A DNA stretch of 64,000 nucleotides. It comes from Prorocentrum cordatum. Lineage: Eukaryota > Sar > Dinophyceae > Prorocentrales > Prorocentraceae. A program made the position numbers and the translations under genes. The notes below the pieces were generated by a model, which did no database searches, had not been told where the DNA came from, and was given only the letters and a program-made list of their open reading frames with translations. The stretch lies in NCBI GenBank assembly GCA_963575745.1, contig CAUYUJ010019283.1, forward strand, positions 119,047-183,046. Reading direction: 5' to 3'. Below are positions 21,110 to 32,367 of the stretch, piece by piece (the first letter of the stretch is position 1; the number at the start of each line of letters is the position of its first letter).

Positions 21110-22275
21110 CTGCGAGGAAGGTAAAACGAGCCTGGAGGAGGGTAAAACGAGCCTGGAGGAGGGTAAAACGAGGCTGGAAGGTAAAACGAACCTGGGAAGG
21201 GGGTAAAACGAGGCTGGAGGAAGGTAAAACGAGCCTGGAGGAGAGTAAAACGAGGCTGGAGGAGGGTATAACGAGCCTGGAGGATAAAGCGCGCTGGGGG
21301 AAGAGTAACACGAGCCTGGAGGAAGGTAAAACAAGCCTGGGGGAAAGTAAAACGAGGCGACGAGAGTATAACGAGCCTGGAGGATAAAGCACGCTGGGGG
21401 GAGGGTAACACGAGCCTGGAGGAGGGTAAAACGAGCCTGGAGAGAATCAAAACAAGGCTGGGGGAGGGTAAACCGAGCCTGAAAGAAGGTAAAACGAGCC
21501 TGGGAGAAGGTAAAACGAGCCTGGAGGAGGGCAACACGAGCCTGGAGGAGGGTAAAACAAGCCTGGAGGATGGTAGAACGAGCCTGGAGGAACGTAAAAC
21601 GAGCCTGGAGGGAGTAGAACGAGCCTGGAGGAGGGTAAAGCGAGCCTGGAGGATGGTAAAACGAGCCTGCATGATGGTAAAACGACACTGGAAGACGGTA
21701 AAACGAGTCTGGAGGAGGGTGGAACGAACCTGGAGGAGGGCAGAACGAGCCTGGAGGAAGGCAAAACGAGCCTGGAGGATAAAGCGCGCTGGGGGGAGGG
21801 CAACACAAGCCCGGAGGAGGGTAAAACGAGCCTGGAGGGAGTCAAAACAAGCCGGGAGGAGGGTAAACCGAGCCTGGAAGAAGGTAAAACGAGCCTGGGA
21901 AGGGGGTAGAACGAGCCTGGAGGAGGGTAAAACGAGTCTGGAAGAAGGTAAAACGAGCCTGGGAGAGGGTAGAAGGAGTCTGGAGGAGTGTAGAATGAGC
22001 CTGGAGGAGGCTAGAACGAGCCTGGGAGGGGGTAGAACGAGCCTGGAGGAGGGTAAAACGAGCCTGGAGGAAGGTAAAACGGGCCTGCATGAGGGTAAAA
22101 CGAAACCGGATGATGGTAAAACGAGCCTGGAGGAAGGTGAAACGAGCCTGGAGGAGGGTAGAACGAGCCTGGATGAGAGTAAAACGAGCCTGGAGGATAA
22201 AGCGCGCTGGGGGGAGGGTAACACAAGCCTGGAGGAGGGCAAAACGAGCCTGAAGGAAGGTAAAACGAGGTGGGA
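21110..22275. repeat. 21-bp minisatellite, about 50 copies
   Basis: Unit GTAAAACGAGCCTGGAGGAG plus G, with variants AGG, CAACACGAG and the GATAAAGCGCGCTGGGG insert recurring every several hundred bases. The 3n period keeps one frame open on each strand (Ser-Arg-Leu-Val-Leu-Pro-Ser on minus). Not considered coding. Confidence 0.95.
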
Positions 22276-22554
22276 AGGACCTCTGCGACGACTTGCCGTG
22301 ACCTGCAGGGCCTCCCAATCCTTCTCCTTTTCCTCCTCCTCCTCCTCCTCCACCTCCTCCGTCTCCTCTGGCCATTCCTCTCCTTAGGCCGTGCCCCCCC
22401 TCTTCCTGCGTCCTCCGCCCTTCCCCGTCTCCCCCAGCCCGCTCCTCCCAACGCGGTCCGCCCTTGCCCCCCCCCCCCCCCCCTCCTTCCACCCCGCCCC
22501 CGTCGCTGCCCCGGCGCGCGCGCGCGCGAGGTAGAGAGAGAAGGAGGGAGATAA

Positions 22555-22749
<195 letters not shown>

Positions 22750-22853
22750 CAAAACGGACGAACGGACGACGGACGAATGACGAAGATATGATGTTGATTG
22801 TAGCGCGATGGCGTTGGCGCTGCGTAAAAACATGCGCAATGCAAGTAACCCGT

Positions 22854-23720
22854 TCAAGCTTTGCCCTCCCGCCGATGACGCGCCATTTTGAAATGCACTT
22901 GAAAGAACCGTTCGTGCATGCAGCAATTGCAGGCGCATGTGAGCCACGATTTCAGCGCCACTATTTCGTCGGAGTCAAAAGAAATGCGATGCACGCTCTG
23001 TTGTCTTTGGTTGAAAACTGTTGCTTCCCAGTTGTATTTGATCATATCATCCAATAAAAAGCAATAGTCAACATAAACCAAGGCCGTTAAAATCCCGGCA
23101 GATTCTTCATTTACCTTTGGCACATTCTTTTCCAGGGGATTGTGAAACGCATGAGGGCCATCTGCATTTTCCGGAGCACGGCAAGTTTGAAGGGGCGCCT
23201 TTGGGACATCTCAAACGAACCTCTTGAATAGCTTCAATGTGTTTTGCCTGGATGTGTAATGTTTGCAATGCTGCCACACCGCAATAGGGGCCAGGTTTGG
23301 GTCATCAGATTCAAAAGATGGCTCCGCGTTCACAATGCTCAAAAGTTGGAATGCCCAAGTGGTGCGTTGGCAGATGAAGGCGCCGAAATTGTTGATTTGT
23401 TTTCGCAAAGCGAATGCGGTCTCATTGCTGTCGCGTGGCATCTTGGCACAGATGAACGAATGAAAGACCTCGCCACCGCGGAAGACCCAGCGCGGCGAAC
23501 GGGGGTGTAAAGAACAAGTGTTGATTGAATAATCCTTCGATGACTGTTTCATTCGTTTTTTCCAACCCTTGCAATCGGTCCACATTTTCAACGAGATGTC
23601 TGCCATGATTTCCATGATCGGGGAAGAAGACCCGCAAAGCGCTGTCAGATTGTCGTGGGAGAAATGTAGAAGCGGGAGGCAACGGGTGAACACCCATAAG
23701 ATAAAGTACACTGTCTGTTC
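22854..23720 (-). pseudogene. AT-richer decayed protein fragment with in-frame TGA
   Basis: Base composition is clearly lower in GC than its surroundings. The minus frame reads EVFHSFICAKMPRDSNETAF, ICQRTTWAFQLLSIVNAEPS and WQHCKHYTSRQNTLKLFKRF. It then meets a TGA at 23213-23211 and continues in the same frame with PENADGPHAFHNPLEKNVPK, LTALVYVDYCFLLDDMIKYN and a terminal stop at 22854. Upstream, a second frame carries LVENVDRLQGLEKTNETVIE, so a frameshift near 23.5 kb is also needed. No family is recognised. A captured or horizontally acquired gene remnant is possible. Confidence 0.45.
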
Positions 23721-23859
23721 AGTAGAAGACTGTGCCGCCTTGCCCGCCACCGCGCAGCCGCGCATTGAATGCGGCGCAATCAAGTCCCATTGGTTCCTGA
23801 ATATTGGCAAGGGATTGTTCCCGACCGCCCTTTGGTGTTGAATCCTCGTTATCAGGGGC

Positions 23860-24690
23860 CGCGAAACGTGCGAGGGGTGTGCCGAAATTGGTGCGTGGGC
23901 GGCATGCGGGCGCAGCCAGTGGGGCCTTCGGCGAAGCTCCCTATGGGGCCACGAAACGCGTGAGCGGTGTTCCGAAATGGGTGGGGGCGGCATACGGGCG
24001 CAGCCACTGAAGCCTTCGGTGGGGTTCCCTATGGGGCCACGAAGCGCGTGAAAGGTGTGCCGGAAAAGGAGGGGGGGGCGCCGCGTGCGGGCGCAGCCGC
24101 TGGGGGCTGCGGTGGAGCTCCGTAGGGGCCACGAAACGTGCGAGGGGTGTGCCGGAACGGGTGTGGGGGCGGCGTGCGGGCGCAACCCCTGGGGCCTTCG
24201 GTGGAGCCCCCTATGGGGCCACGAAGCGTGTGAGCGGTGTGCCGAAATGGGCGTGGGCGCTGCATGCGGGCGCAGTCGCTGGCGCCTTCGGTGGAGCTCC
24301 CTATGGCACCGCGAAACTTGTGAGGGGTGTGCTGAAATGGGTGCGGGGGCGGCATGCGGGCGCAGCCAGAGGGGCCTTCGGTGGAGCTCCCTATGGGGCC
24401 ACGAAGCGTGTGAGCGGTATTCCGAAATGGGTGTGGGGGCGGCATGCGGGCGCAGCCACTGGGGCCTTCGACTGGAGCTCCCTATGAGGCCACGACAAGT
24501 CTGAGGGGGTGCCGAAATGGGTGCGGGGGCGGCGTGCGGGCGCAGCCACTGCCGCCTTCGGTGGAGCACGCTACGGGGCCACGAAACGCGCGCGCGGTGT
24601 TCCGAAGTGGACGTGGGGGAGGCATGCGGGCGCAGTCACTTGAACTTTCGGTGGGGCCCCCTATGGGGCCACGAAACGTGATGGTGATGT
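23860..24690. repeat. 90-bp tandem array, first block
   Basis: About nine units with spacing 89-91 bp, each with GGTGGAGCTCCCTATGGGGC, CACGAARCGTGTGAG and GGCATGCGGGCGCAGCCACT. The period of 30 codons keeps frames open on the minus strand. Confidence 0.95.
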
Positions 24691-24890
24691 CGACGACGAC
24701 AACAGTGATGATGCTGGCGATGAGGATGATTATGATGGCGGCAACGGTAAGGATGATAATTATGACAACGACGACGATGACGGCTGATGATGACTGACTG
24801 TGACTGATGGCGATGGTGATGATGGATGGGGGGGAGGGGGGGGTCAGCGGGAGGGGGGTGAGTGAACGCGGTGCGCTGTCTCTTCAAAAG
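24690..24890. repeat. GATGATGACG-type imperfect microsatellite
   Basis: GAT/GAC-rich sequence followed by GGGGGAGGGG and the tag GCGCTGTCTCTTC. The same order recurs at 26.06-26.35 kb. Confidence 0.85.
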
Positions 24891-25079
24891 GGGGGCCCAA
24901 CGCCGCAATTTGGTTGGACAACGCACACGCGCGCACACGCACGCACATCAAACAACATTAACTAATTTAAAGAGGCTGCGTACAGTATTCCTACAGGAAC
25001 CCCTTCTCCCCACAAAAAACGACTTAGCCTGGCGACGGGCGAAACCATTTGCAGTTGTGAGTGCCGCAGTTGAAGGCCC

Positions 25080-26060
25080 CGTCTTCGGTGGAGCTCCCTG
25101 TTGGGCCACGGAACGTGCGAGGGGTGCGCCGAACTGGGTGGTGGGGAGGTATGCGGACGCAGCCAATGGCGCCTGCAGTGGAGCTCTCTGTGGGGCCACG
25201 AAACGTGCGATGGTCGTGCCGATTTGGGTGGCGGCGAGGCATGCGGGCGCAACCGCTGGGTCCTCCGTGGGAGCTCCCTGTGGGGCCACGAAACTTGTGG
25301 CGCGTGCGCAGACATGGGTGGTGTGGAGGCATGCGGACGCAGCAATTAAGGCATTTGGTGGAGCTCCTATAGGGCTACGAAGCGTGTGAGGGGTGGTGGC
25401 GGGGAGGCATGCGGACGCAACCACTGGCGCCTTTTGTGGAGCTCCCTGTAAGGCAACGAAACTTGTGAGCGGTGTGCCGAAATGGGTGGTGGGGAGGCAT
25501 GCGGACGCAGCCGTTGCGTGAAGGGTGTGCCGACATGGGTGGTGAGGAGGCATGCGGGCGCAGCAATGTGGGGCCTACGGTGGAGCTCCCCATGGGGCCA
25601 CGATGCGTGCGAGGTGTGTGCTGACATGCGTGGTGGGGAGGCACGCGGACGCAGCAATTTGAGGCCTTCGGTGGAGCTCCCTATGGGGCCGCGAAACGTA
25701 AGGGAGGTGCGCCGAAATTGGCGGTGGGGAAGCATGCGGACCCTGCCGCTGGAGCCTTCGGTGGAGCTCCCTATGGGGCCACGAAACGATGAGGGGCGTG
25801 CCGAAATGGGCGGTGGGGAGGCATGCGGACCCTGCCGCTGGAGCCTTCGGTGGAGCTCCCTATGGGGCCACGAAACGTGCGAGGGGGGGTCCGAAGTGAT
25901 TGCCCAGGCGGCATGCGGGCGCAGCCACAGGCCTTCGGCGGAGCTCCCTATGAGGCCACGAAGCGTACGAAGGGCGGGCGGGGGGGGGGGGACCGCATGC
26001 GAACGCAACCACTGGGGTGGGGCCCCCTTTGGGGGCACGAAACGTGCGAGGGGTGTGCCG
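25080..26060. repeat. 90-bp tandem array, second block
   Basis: About 10 further units of the same family as 23.86-24.69 kb, more diverged and partly truncated, again followed by GAT-rich repeat and the GCGCTGTCTCTTC tag. Confidence 0.9.
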
Positions 26061-26310
26061 AAGCTGATGGCGATAATGGTGACGATGATAATGGCGACGA
26101 TGGTGATGAGGACGATAATGCGATGGTGATGGCGATGGTGATGAGGACGAGGATGAGGATGGAGAGGATGACGATACTTACGACCACGATGACGACGGCG
26201 ATATGACGATGATGATGGGAGGAGGGAGGAGACGAGGGGGAAGAGGGAGGAGGAGGAGGAGGAGGAGGAGGAGGAAGAGGAGGAGGAGGGAGCGGACGCG
26301 CGGCGCTGTC
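26060..26310. repeat. GAT/GAG microsatellite after second array
   Basis: GATGATGACG-like then GAGGAG repeats; mirrors 24.69-24.89 kb. Confidence 0.85.
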
Positions 26311-26479
26311 TCTTCGAAGCGACGACCCAACGCCGCAGGATGGTCGGGAAAAGCGGCCTCCACACCTCGGCCGCCTCATGTGTGGGATTCTGTCTGAAAA
26401 GTGCCATGGGGGACGCTATGTGGCATCTCTAACTAAAGTGCCCCATGCGTTGCCCGAGGGGGTCCTAAAGGAGTGCGTA

Positions 26480-26780
26480 ATTGATCGTGTAGGTGTTCCT
26501 ACTAGATTCCACCTGTAATCCTATAGGATCCTGCATGTAATCCCACAGCGCCCTAGATGGCCCGATCTGCAAGCCCCCATGGTCCGACATGATCCGACAT
26601 GCACCCCTGTCGGATCCTGTGGGATCCCATGTCATCCTAGATGGCCATCTGCGATCCTATATGTAACCCTATCGGGTCCGATGCAAAAACCTATAAGGTA
26701 TTACATGTAATCCTATCGGGCGCTATATGTAACCCTGTAGGGTCCTGTATATAAGCACAGAGGATCCTGTATATACTCCT
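26480..26780. repeat. Short tandem repeat around CCTATAGGRTCCTGYATGTAA
   Basis: AT-richer array of roughly 30-bp units with TGTAATCCTATNGGG cores, diverged. Confidence 0.7.
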
Positions 26781-26929
26781 GGGCGGTTTGATTGTTTGTT
26801 TACGTAACTGAAATGACATCGCACCAGGGACCAGTCGCTCGCGAGGTGTTGTAGAAATTGAAACGCCGAATCTCTGGTATTATTGGTTCTCAGACATATT
26901 CGCTGGCTTTTTTGTTCCTCACTAAATAG

Positions 26930-27700
26930 CAACACAATAGCCCCTGCCGGTGCCAAACGCAAGCCCCAGTCGTTCTGCCGTAGAAGTCAAACGCGGCCCC
27001 TGTGAGCGCGAGTTTGATCGGTGTAGTAGACGTCTGCGCCGATTTCGCATTGCTCTCTTTTTTCTCAGAGTCGTTCGCGGGCCATTCGTCCTCCAAGCAA
27101 TTGCAAGACCGTAGCATGGCATAATCGTAGCCTTTGACTGTGTCAAACACGCAACTCGGCTCTCCCTGCGGCGGAGTTCAAACATGGCTCTTGTGAGCAC
27201 GAGTTTGATAGGTGTAGTAGATGTTTATGTCGATTTCCTGTTGTTCTCAGTTCTCAGAGACGTTCGCGGGCTCTTCGTTCTTCAGGCAATGGCAAAGCCG
27301 TAGCCCTTGAATGTATCAAACGCACGACTCGGCTTTTCCTGCCGCAGAGGTCAAACTTGGCTCTTGTGAGCACGAGTTTGACAGGTGTAGTAGATTGTTC
27401 TGTCGATTTCCTGGTGTTCTCCGTTCCGAGAGACATTGCCGGGCTCTTCGTTTTTAAAGCAATGGCAGAACCGTAGTCTTTGAATGTATCAAACACACGA
27501 ATCGGCTCTTCCTGCCACAGAGGTCAAACGTGGCTCTTGCGAGCGCGAGTTTGATAGGTGTAGTAGATTTTTCTGTCGACTTCCTGTTGCTATCCGTTCT
27601 CAGAAACATTGGCGGGCTCTTCGTTCTTCAAGCATTAGCAACGCAATAGCATTTGACACTATCAAACGCACGGTTCGGCTCTTTTTGCCGAAGAGAGAGA
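26930..27700. repeat. About 173-bp tandem repeat, 4 copies
   Basis: The marker AGTTTGATAGGTGTAGTAGA starts at about 27,011, 27,202, 27,375 and 27,548. Units also share TCAAACACACGACTCGGCTC and TTCTCAGAGACGTTCGCGGG. AT-richer than the neighbourhood. Confidence 0.88.
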
Positions 27701-27819
27701 GGCCAATATGAGTTCAAATATCGGAGGTTTCATAAGTCAAGTAGATCCCCGGGAGGCCCCAAAAGTCTGGGGGGGGGATCCCCGTGGGGATCCGCACAGG
27801 AATCCCAATGGGAGTCCCT

Positions 27820-28503
27820 TTAGGAAGAGCCGAAGGCAAACATAAAATAATCTGCCACGGTTGTCCATTTCTCGTCGCGGCCTCGCGTGACATCGTGGAA
27901 CCCGTTCCCTGCGACCACCGCGTCGTAGGACGAGTAGTCTTTCAATTGAGTGTTGTCATAAGCAATGCCTTGTTTGAGCATGGGAAAGCAAACGTAATCG
28001 TGCAAATGGATCTTTGATTCAACCGCCCGACAACATATCGAAAAATCTCTGGGACGGGTGGGAGTGTGATCTCGGCTCTTTTGGTAGTATTCGATTTGTT
28101 GTGGGCCCACTGCTGATGGAATACACCAAATGTGATTGTGTTCCATTCTGCGTCTTTCAATATGTTGCCAAATTTCCGCGCGATTAAATAACAGAGTATG
28201 TGCACGATGCATCTGAGTAGTGTCGACCGGCACTGCAATTTCTCCTTGTTCTCAATTTGCTTGCACTCGACCGACCGCCTGTCCTTGATGTGTCGCGTCG
28301 AGGCCGATACTTTTGGCGCCTCCGACAACTCGTAAACGTCAGCCCCCCGAGGGAAATACGACATCGCCAATTGAATAAACAAGTAGACACTGTCTGGCGA
28401 GCAAAAGCAAATCTTTGAGCAAACACGCCTTCTAATTATTGAACGTGACGAAGCGACAACCGTTCCAACATACCGACATTGTAACATGAAAAAACGATAC
28501 ATA
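27820..28503 (-). pseudogene. AT-richer protein-like remnant
   Basis: Two overlapping minus frames look protein-like. One ends with ESKIHLHDYVCFPMLKQGIA and YDAVVAGNGFHDVTRGRDEK (to a stop at 27820). The other carries SYFPRGADVYELSEAPKVSA, IKDRRSVECKQIENKEKLQC and CIVHILCYLIARKFGNIL. The D-x-VV-x-GNG-x-HD pattern loosely recalls SGNH/PC-esterase-type proteins, but this is weak. Composition resembles the 22.9-23.7-kb remnant. Confidence 0.3.
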
Positions 28504-29325
28504 TTTGTATGATGTCTTATATTATGTTTCGTCCCCTCTCCTACCGTCTAATGCATTACCCCCACCTTCTTTTCACACCCGCCCCCGTGTCATCGATTCT
28601 ATATAGTCTTTCCTCCCGTATCCTCGCCTCCCTATTCTATTCTCCTCCTCTCCTCCTGATACCCATCACACTCATCTCTTGTCCTCCTACTGTGTCCTCC
28701 TCCTCCTCCTCCTCCTTTTCCTCCTCCCCCCATCATCCTCTCCCCCTCTTTACCCACCTCCTCTTCCTGCACCCCCTCCTTGTCCTCCTCCTCCTCCTCC
28801 TCCTCCTCCTCCTCCTCCTCCTCCTCCTCCTCCTCCTCCTCTTCGTACTCCTACCTGCATCAATGTTTCTGCCCTGTCTTCCTGCTTCTCCATGCCCTTT
28901 CCCCTCCTTCCCCTCCTCGTCGTCGTCGTCGTTACCGTCTCCATTCTCCGCCCCCTCGCCCTCTCCACCTCCTAGTCCTAGTCCGCATCTTCGTAAGATG
29001 GCTCCAATGAATCCTCGCCACCGTTGTCCTCCGCCTCCTCCTCCTCCTCGTACTCCCCCACTTTTTCCTCCTCCTCGTCGTCGTCGTCGTCCTCCATCTC
29101 CTCCTCCTCGTCCTCCTCCCCCCTCCTCCTCCTCATCCTCCTGCTCCTTTTCCTCCTCCTCCTCCTCCCCTCCTCCTCCTCCTCCTCCTCCTCCTCCTCT
29201 CCTCCCGTCCTCCTCGTCCTCCTCGTCCTCGTCCTCGTCCTCCTCCTCCTCCTCCTCCTCCTCCTCCTCCTCCTCCTCCTCCTCCTCCTCCTCCTCCTCC
29301 TCCTCCTCCCCCTCGTAGGTTCGAG
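28500..29325. repeat. (CCT)n/(CGT)n pyrimidine-rich microsatellite block
   Basis: About 0.8 kb of imperfect CCT/TCC with CGT interruptions. Long Ser, Leu and Pro (plus) or Glu, Gly and Arg (minus) frames are low-complexity artefacts. Confidence 0.95.
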
Positions 29326-30020
29326 CGTCCTTGCCAGCCCGGGCTTCGAATGCTGAAAGACGACCCAAGAGGCCACCAATGTCGCCCCAAGGCCACCAAT
29401 ATCGCCCCAAGGCGGCCCCCTTCGCAACCAGGGGTGATCCTGGCATTTCGGCGGCGGGCGAGCTCGGCCGGAGACCCCACCACAAACTCGCGGCGGCGGC
29501 GGCGGTCCCGAACACTAGGTGCACTTCGCAAAAAACAGATTCGGCGACGGCGGCCCGCCCAGACACTGGGGGGCGCAGAGGCTTAGTAGACCTGGTGATA
29601 GAGAGAGAGAGAGAGAGAGATAGAAAACAGTTCTTTCTCCAAGGGCACGCTCTCGTTTCCAAAGATGAAGCGCACTTGGACCAAAGTTTGTGGAGGGTAA
29701 CGCAAAAAACGGGAGTGAAGAAGCGAAGGAACATCCATCGAGGGGTATGGGGCTTCGAGGGGCACAAGGGCCACCCTCTGGCCCCAGGACCCTCCTCCAG
29801 CCCCAGACCCCGCCCGGCTTTGGCCCCCCCTGGCCCCGAACCTCCGAACTCCACACCCCCCCTCGGTCCCGGGACCCCAGCGGTGCCGCGTGGCGCGCTG
29901 CGCGTTGGCGCAGGGCGGGCCTCCTCCTCTCCTACTATATTCAATGGAACAAATCTGATCCAAAAAGTTTCTGGACAACCCGGACAGCCCCTCCAAGAAG
30001 CATAGATAAAAATCACAGCA
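29326..30020. other. Intronic sequence without supported gene
   Basis: Starts with a few 'AAGAGGCCACCAATGTCGCC' units, has a (GA)n run at 29,598-29,622, and otherwise Pro-rich open frames with no motif. Confidence 0.5.
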
Positions 30021-30300
30021 TGCGATTGTGGCTGGCGCTCGAGCGGCAGCACAACACCCGCTTGGGGATGTGGCCGGGGCTGGGGCGGGAGCGCCACGCG
30101 TAATGACGAGGGATGTGGCCAGCGCGCAGGCGACAGCACCAATCCCAGACAGGGATGTAGCCAGAACTCGGGCGAGAACATCATTCCCAATCACGGATGT
30201 GGCTGGCACTCGAGCGGCAACACCATACGTACCCAATAAAGGATGTGGCTGGCGTTTAGCTGAGAGTATCGTTCCCAATCCGGGACGTGGCCCGCGCGCG
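30020..30300. repeat. Tandem repeat, about 57-60-bp unit
   Basis: Units share GGGATGTGGCCAG-GCTGG, RGCGRCARCACCA and TCCCARTC-like blocks. Confidence 0.7.
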
Positions 30301-31190
30301 GAAAATTCTCAAACTGGCAAGACCACATCGCGCGCGGCGTCGCTGACCCTAGAGTTGCGAGAATCGTAGGAGGAGCAGGCTGGACCGCCTCTCGCGCGAG
30401 GCATCTCGGAATCCAGAGTTGCTAGGGTGTCTCATGCAAAACTGGTCGGATCACCTCTCGCGCGACATCTCCGAGCCCAGAGTTGCGAGAATGTCTCTGG
30501 CGACACGGGCCAAACCACATCGCGAGCGGCAATTCGGAGGCCGAGACTGCGAGGATGTCTCAGGCGAAACTGGCCGAATCACTGAGATGAGGGCATCTCG
30601 GTGCGTAGAGCTGTGAGGATGACTCAGACGAAGCTGGCCGCGCGCGCTGCATCCCCGAGCCCAGAAACAAGGAGGCGTCTCGGGCGAAACTGGCTGGATC
30701 ACCTTGTGCGCGGCATGTCGCGGACAAACCTGGCCGGACCACCTCAGGTCAGGTCCTACCGGAGCCCAGAAACGGAGCCCAGAAATGTGAGGACGTCTCA
30801 GGCGGCACTTGCTGCGCACGCTGCGTTCCCGAACCAAAACATGCGAGGGCGTCCCAAGCGAAATTGGGCATCGCGCAGCATTTGACGACGTCTCAGAAGG
30901 AAAGGTCCAGAACGCCGCAGGTCAGGGCATCCTGCTGCCCAGAGTTGCGAGGATGTCTCAGGCGAAACAGGCGGGATAATGTCACGCGGCATCTCTGAAC
31001 CAAGAGTTGCGAGAATGTCTCTGGCGAAACTGGCTGGACCACCTCGCGCGCAGCATCTCCGAGCCCAGAGATGCGGGGGTAAGCCAAACTGGCCAGACCA
31101 CCTCAGTTCAGGGCATCTGCGAACTCAGAGTTGCGAGGACGTCCCTGGCAAAACTGGCTGGACCAAACCCGATGTTGGCGGATGTCTCTG
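30300..31190. repeat. Tandem repeat, about 60-65-bp unit, about 14 copies
   Basis: Units share CCGAGCCCAGAGTTGCGAGG, ATGTCTCAGGCGAAACTGGC and GACCACCTCGCGCGCGGCAT in order, with individual deletions. Confidence 0.85.
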
Positions 31191-32080
31191 AGCACTAGCC
31201 ACTTAGCAAGAACTAGCTTGTACCGCAACGGGACCCCAGTCAGCGCAGCTGTTTGGACAAGCGCGGTAAAGGAGGGCGGACCAGGAACGGACAGGAGGGG
31301 AAGGGGGGAAGAGAGGCAACATTTCCAGCTCGGCTTCCCTGGTTGTGCAATGCTTCTGATGGTTTGTGGCAAGACAGCGCGGCCCAGACAACCCCTGGGA
31401 CAACCCCGCAAGGATCCGGACCCTCCTCCCCAGACAACCCCCCTTGGACAAGCCTCGCCAAGATTGTCTCCCCATGAGATATAGTACGTCCCCCAGCCTC
31501 ACCCCCCTCCGACTTTCCTTCCTACATCCTCCTACGAAGCATCGGATGGCAACCTGCGCCTCGGGGGTCGGGAACGTCAGATCGGAACTGGCATCGGCGA
31601 GGCCTCGGACTGGAACCGGAATCGTCAGGGCCCACTGCGCGCAAGGGTGACCCTGGGCAAGAGTTAGCAGAAGAAGAAACGATGTAAACATAAACTTTTG
31701 GCGCTCCGCGCGGGTTTCTTGGATCCGCGCCTCCTCCTCCTCCTCCTCCCTCCTCCCTCCTCCCTCCTCCTCCTCCTCCTCCTCCTCCTCCTCGGACCCC
31801 CCGCCGCGCGCCAAGGGCGGGGCGCGAGGGGGGCCGAACGCAAGCGCGCAGGCCACTGCACCGCATCGCGTGCCACGAGCGGGAGGACCCGGCGGGCCTG
31901 CTTCAGTAGGAGGAAAGCAAACCTGCCTCGCTTTCGACCACCCTCGCTCCCAAGAGATACCAAACGATGCCAAACTACGGCCTGTACTGGTCAGGCCGCT
32001 TGACGATGAGGCACGTGGTATGACTTGGTTTTGCCTGGAAGCGAAAGTGGGGTAGGTAATTCACGCTCTGAATCAAAGGT
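31190..32080. other. Intronic sequence with CCT tract, no gene
   Basis: Contains a CCT microsatellite at 31,730-31,797. Weak open frames only. Confidence 0.5.
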
Positions 32081-32149
32081 CACTCGGGCAAGTGGACGCT
32101 TGTACAAATGCGGCGAGCCCGGGGGGGGGGAGTGAGAAAGGGCGGGCCT

Positions 32150-32312
32150 TGCCAAAGGCTCGGAGGTCCCCCCGGCCTTCCGGACAGATGTTTTTTCAGC
32201 CCTCCCCGAAGACGCAGAAGTCTCCTCCAGCAGGCGCGAGGGCTTCCGAGAAGCCCAGCCGCCTCCTGAGAAGGCCTCCTCCTTCTCGTTTCCCCCCCTC
32301 GCTCGCTGCCGA
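32150..32312. repeat. Single-arm relative of the 5.34-5.66-kb foldback
   Basis: Shares GCGAGGGCTTCCGAGAAGCC, CGCCTCCTGAGAAGGCC and TCCTTCTCGTTTCCCCCC with the foldback arms. It begins about 55 bp inside the 26-kb intron, close to the exon b donor. Confidence 0.65.
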
Positions 32313-32367
32313 TCGCACGTGCTGTCGAAAGGGGCGCAGCGAAATTGGAGATCGGATCGGAGCGGGC

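Noticed and set aside
21076-22353. 425-codon minus frame of SRLVLPS repeats
   Set aside because: Product of a 21-bp minisatellite whose period preserves frame; the opposite strand is equally open.
23870-24569. Minus-strand frame of 30-residue repeats (GCARMPPPHPF...STEGP)
   Set aside because: Explained by the 90-bp satellite; units vary without any sign of synonymous constraint. Kept as repeat.
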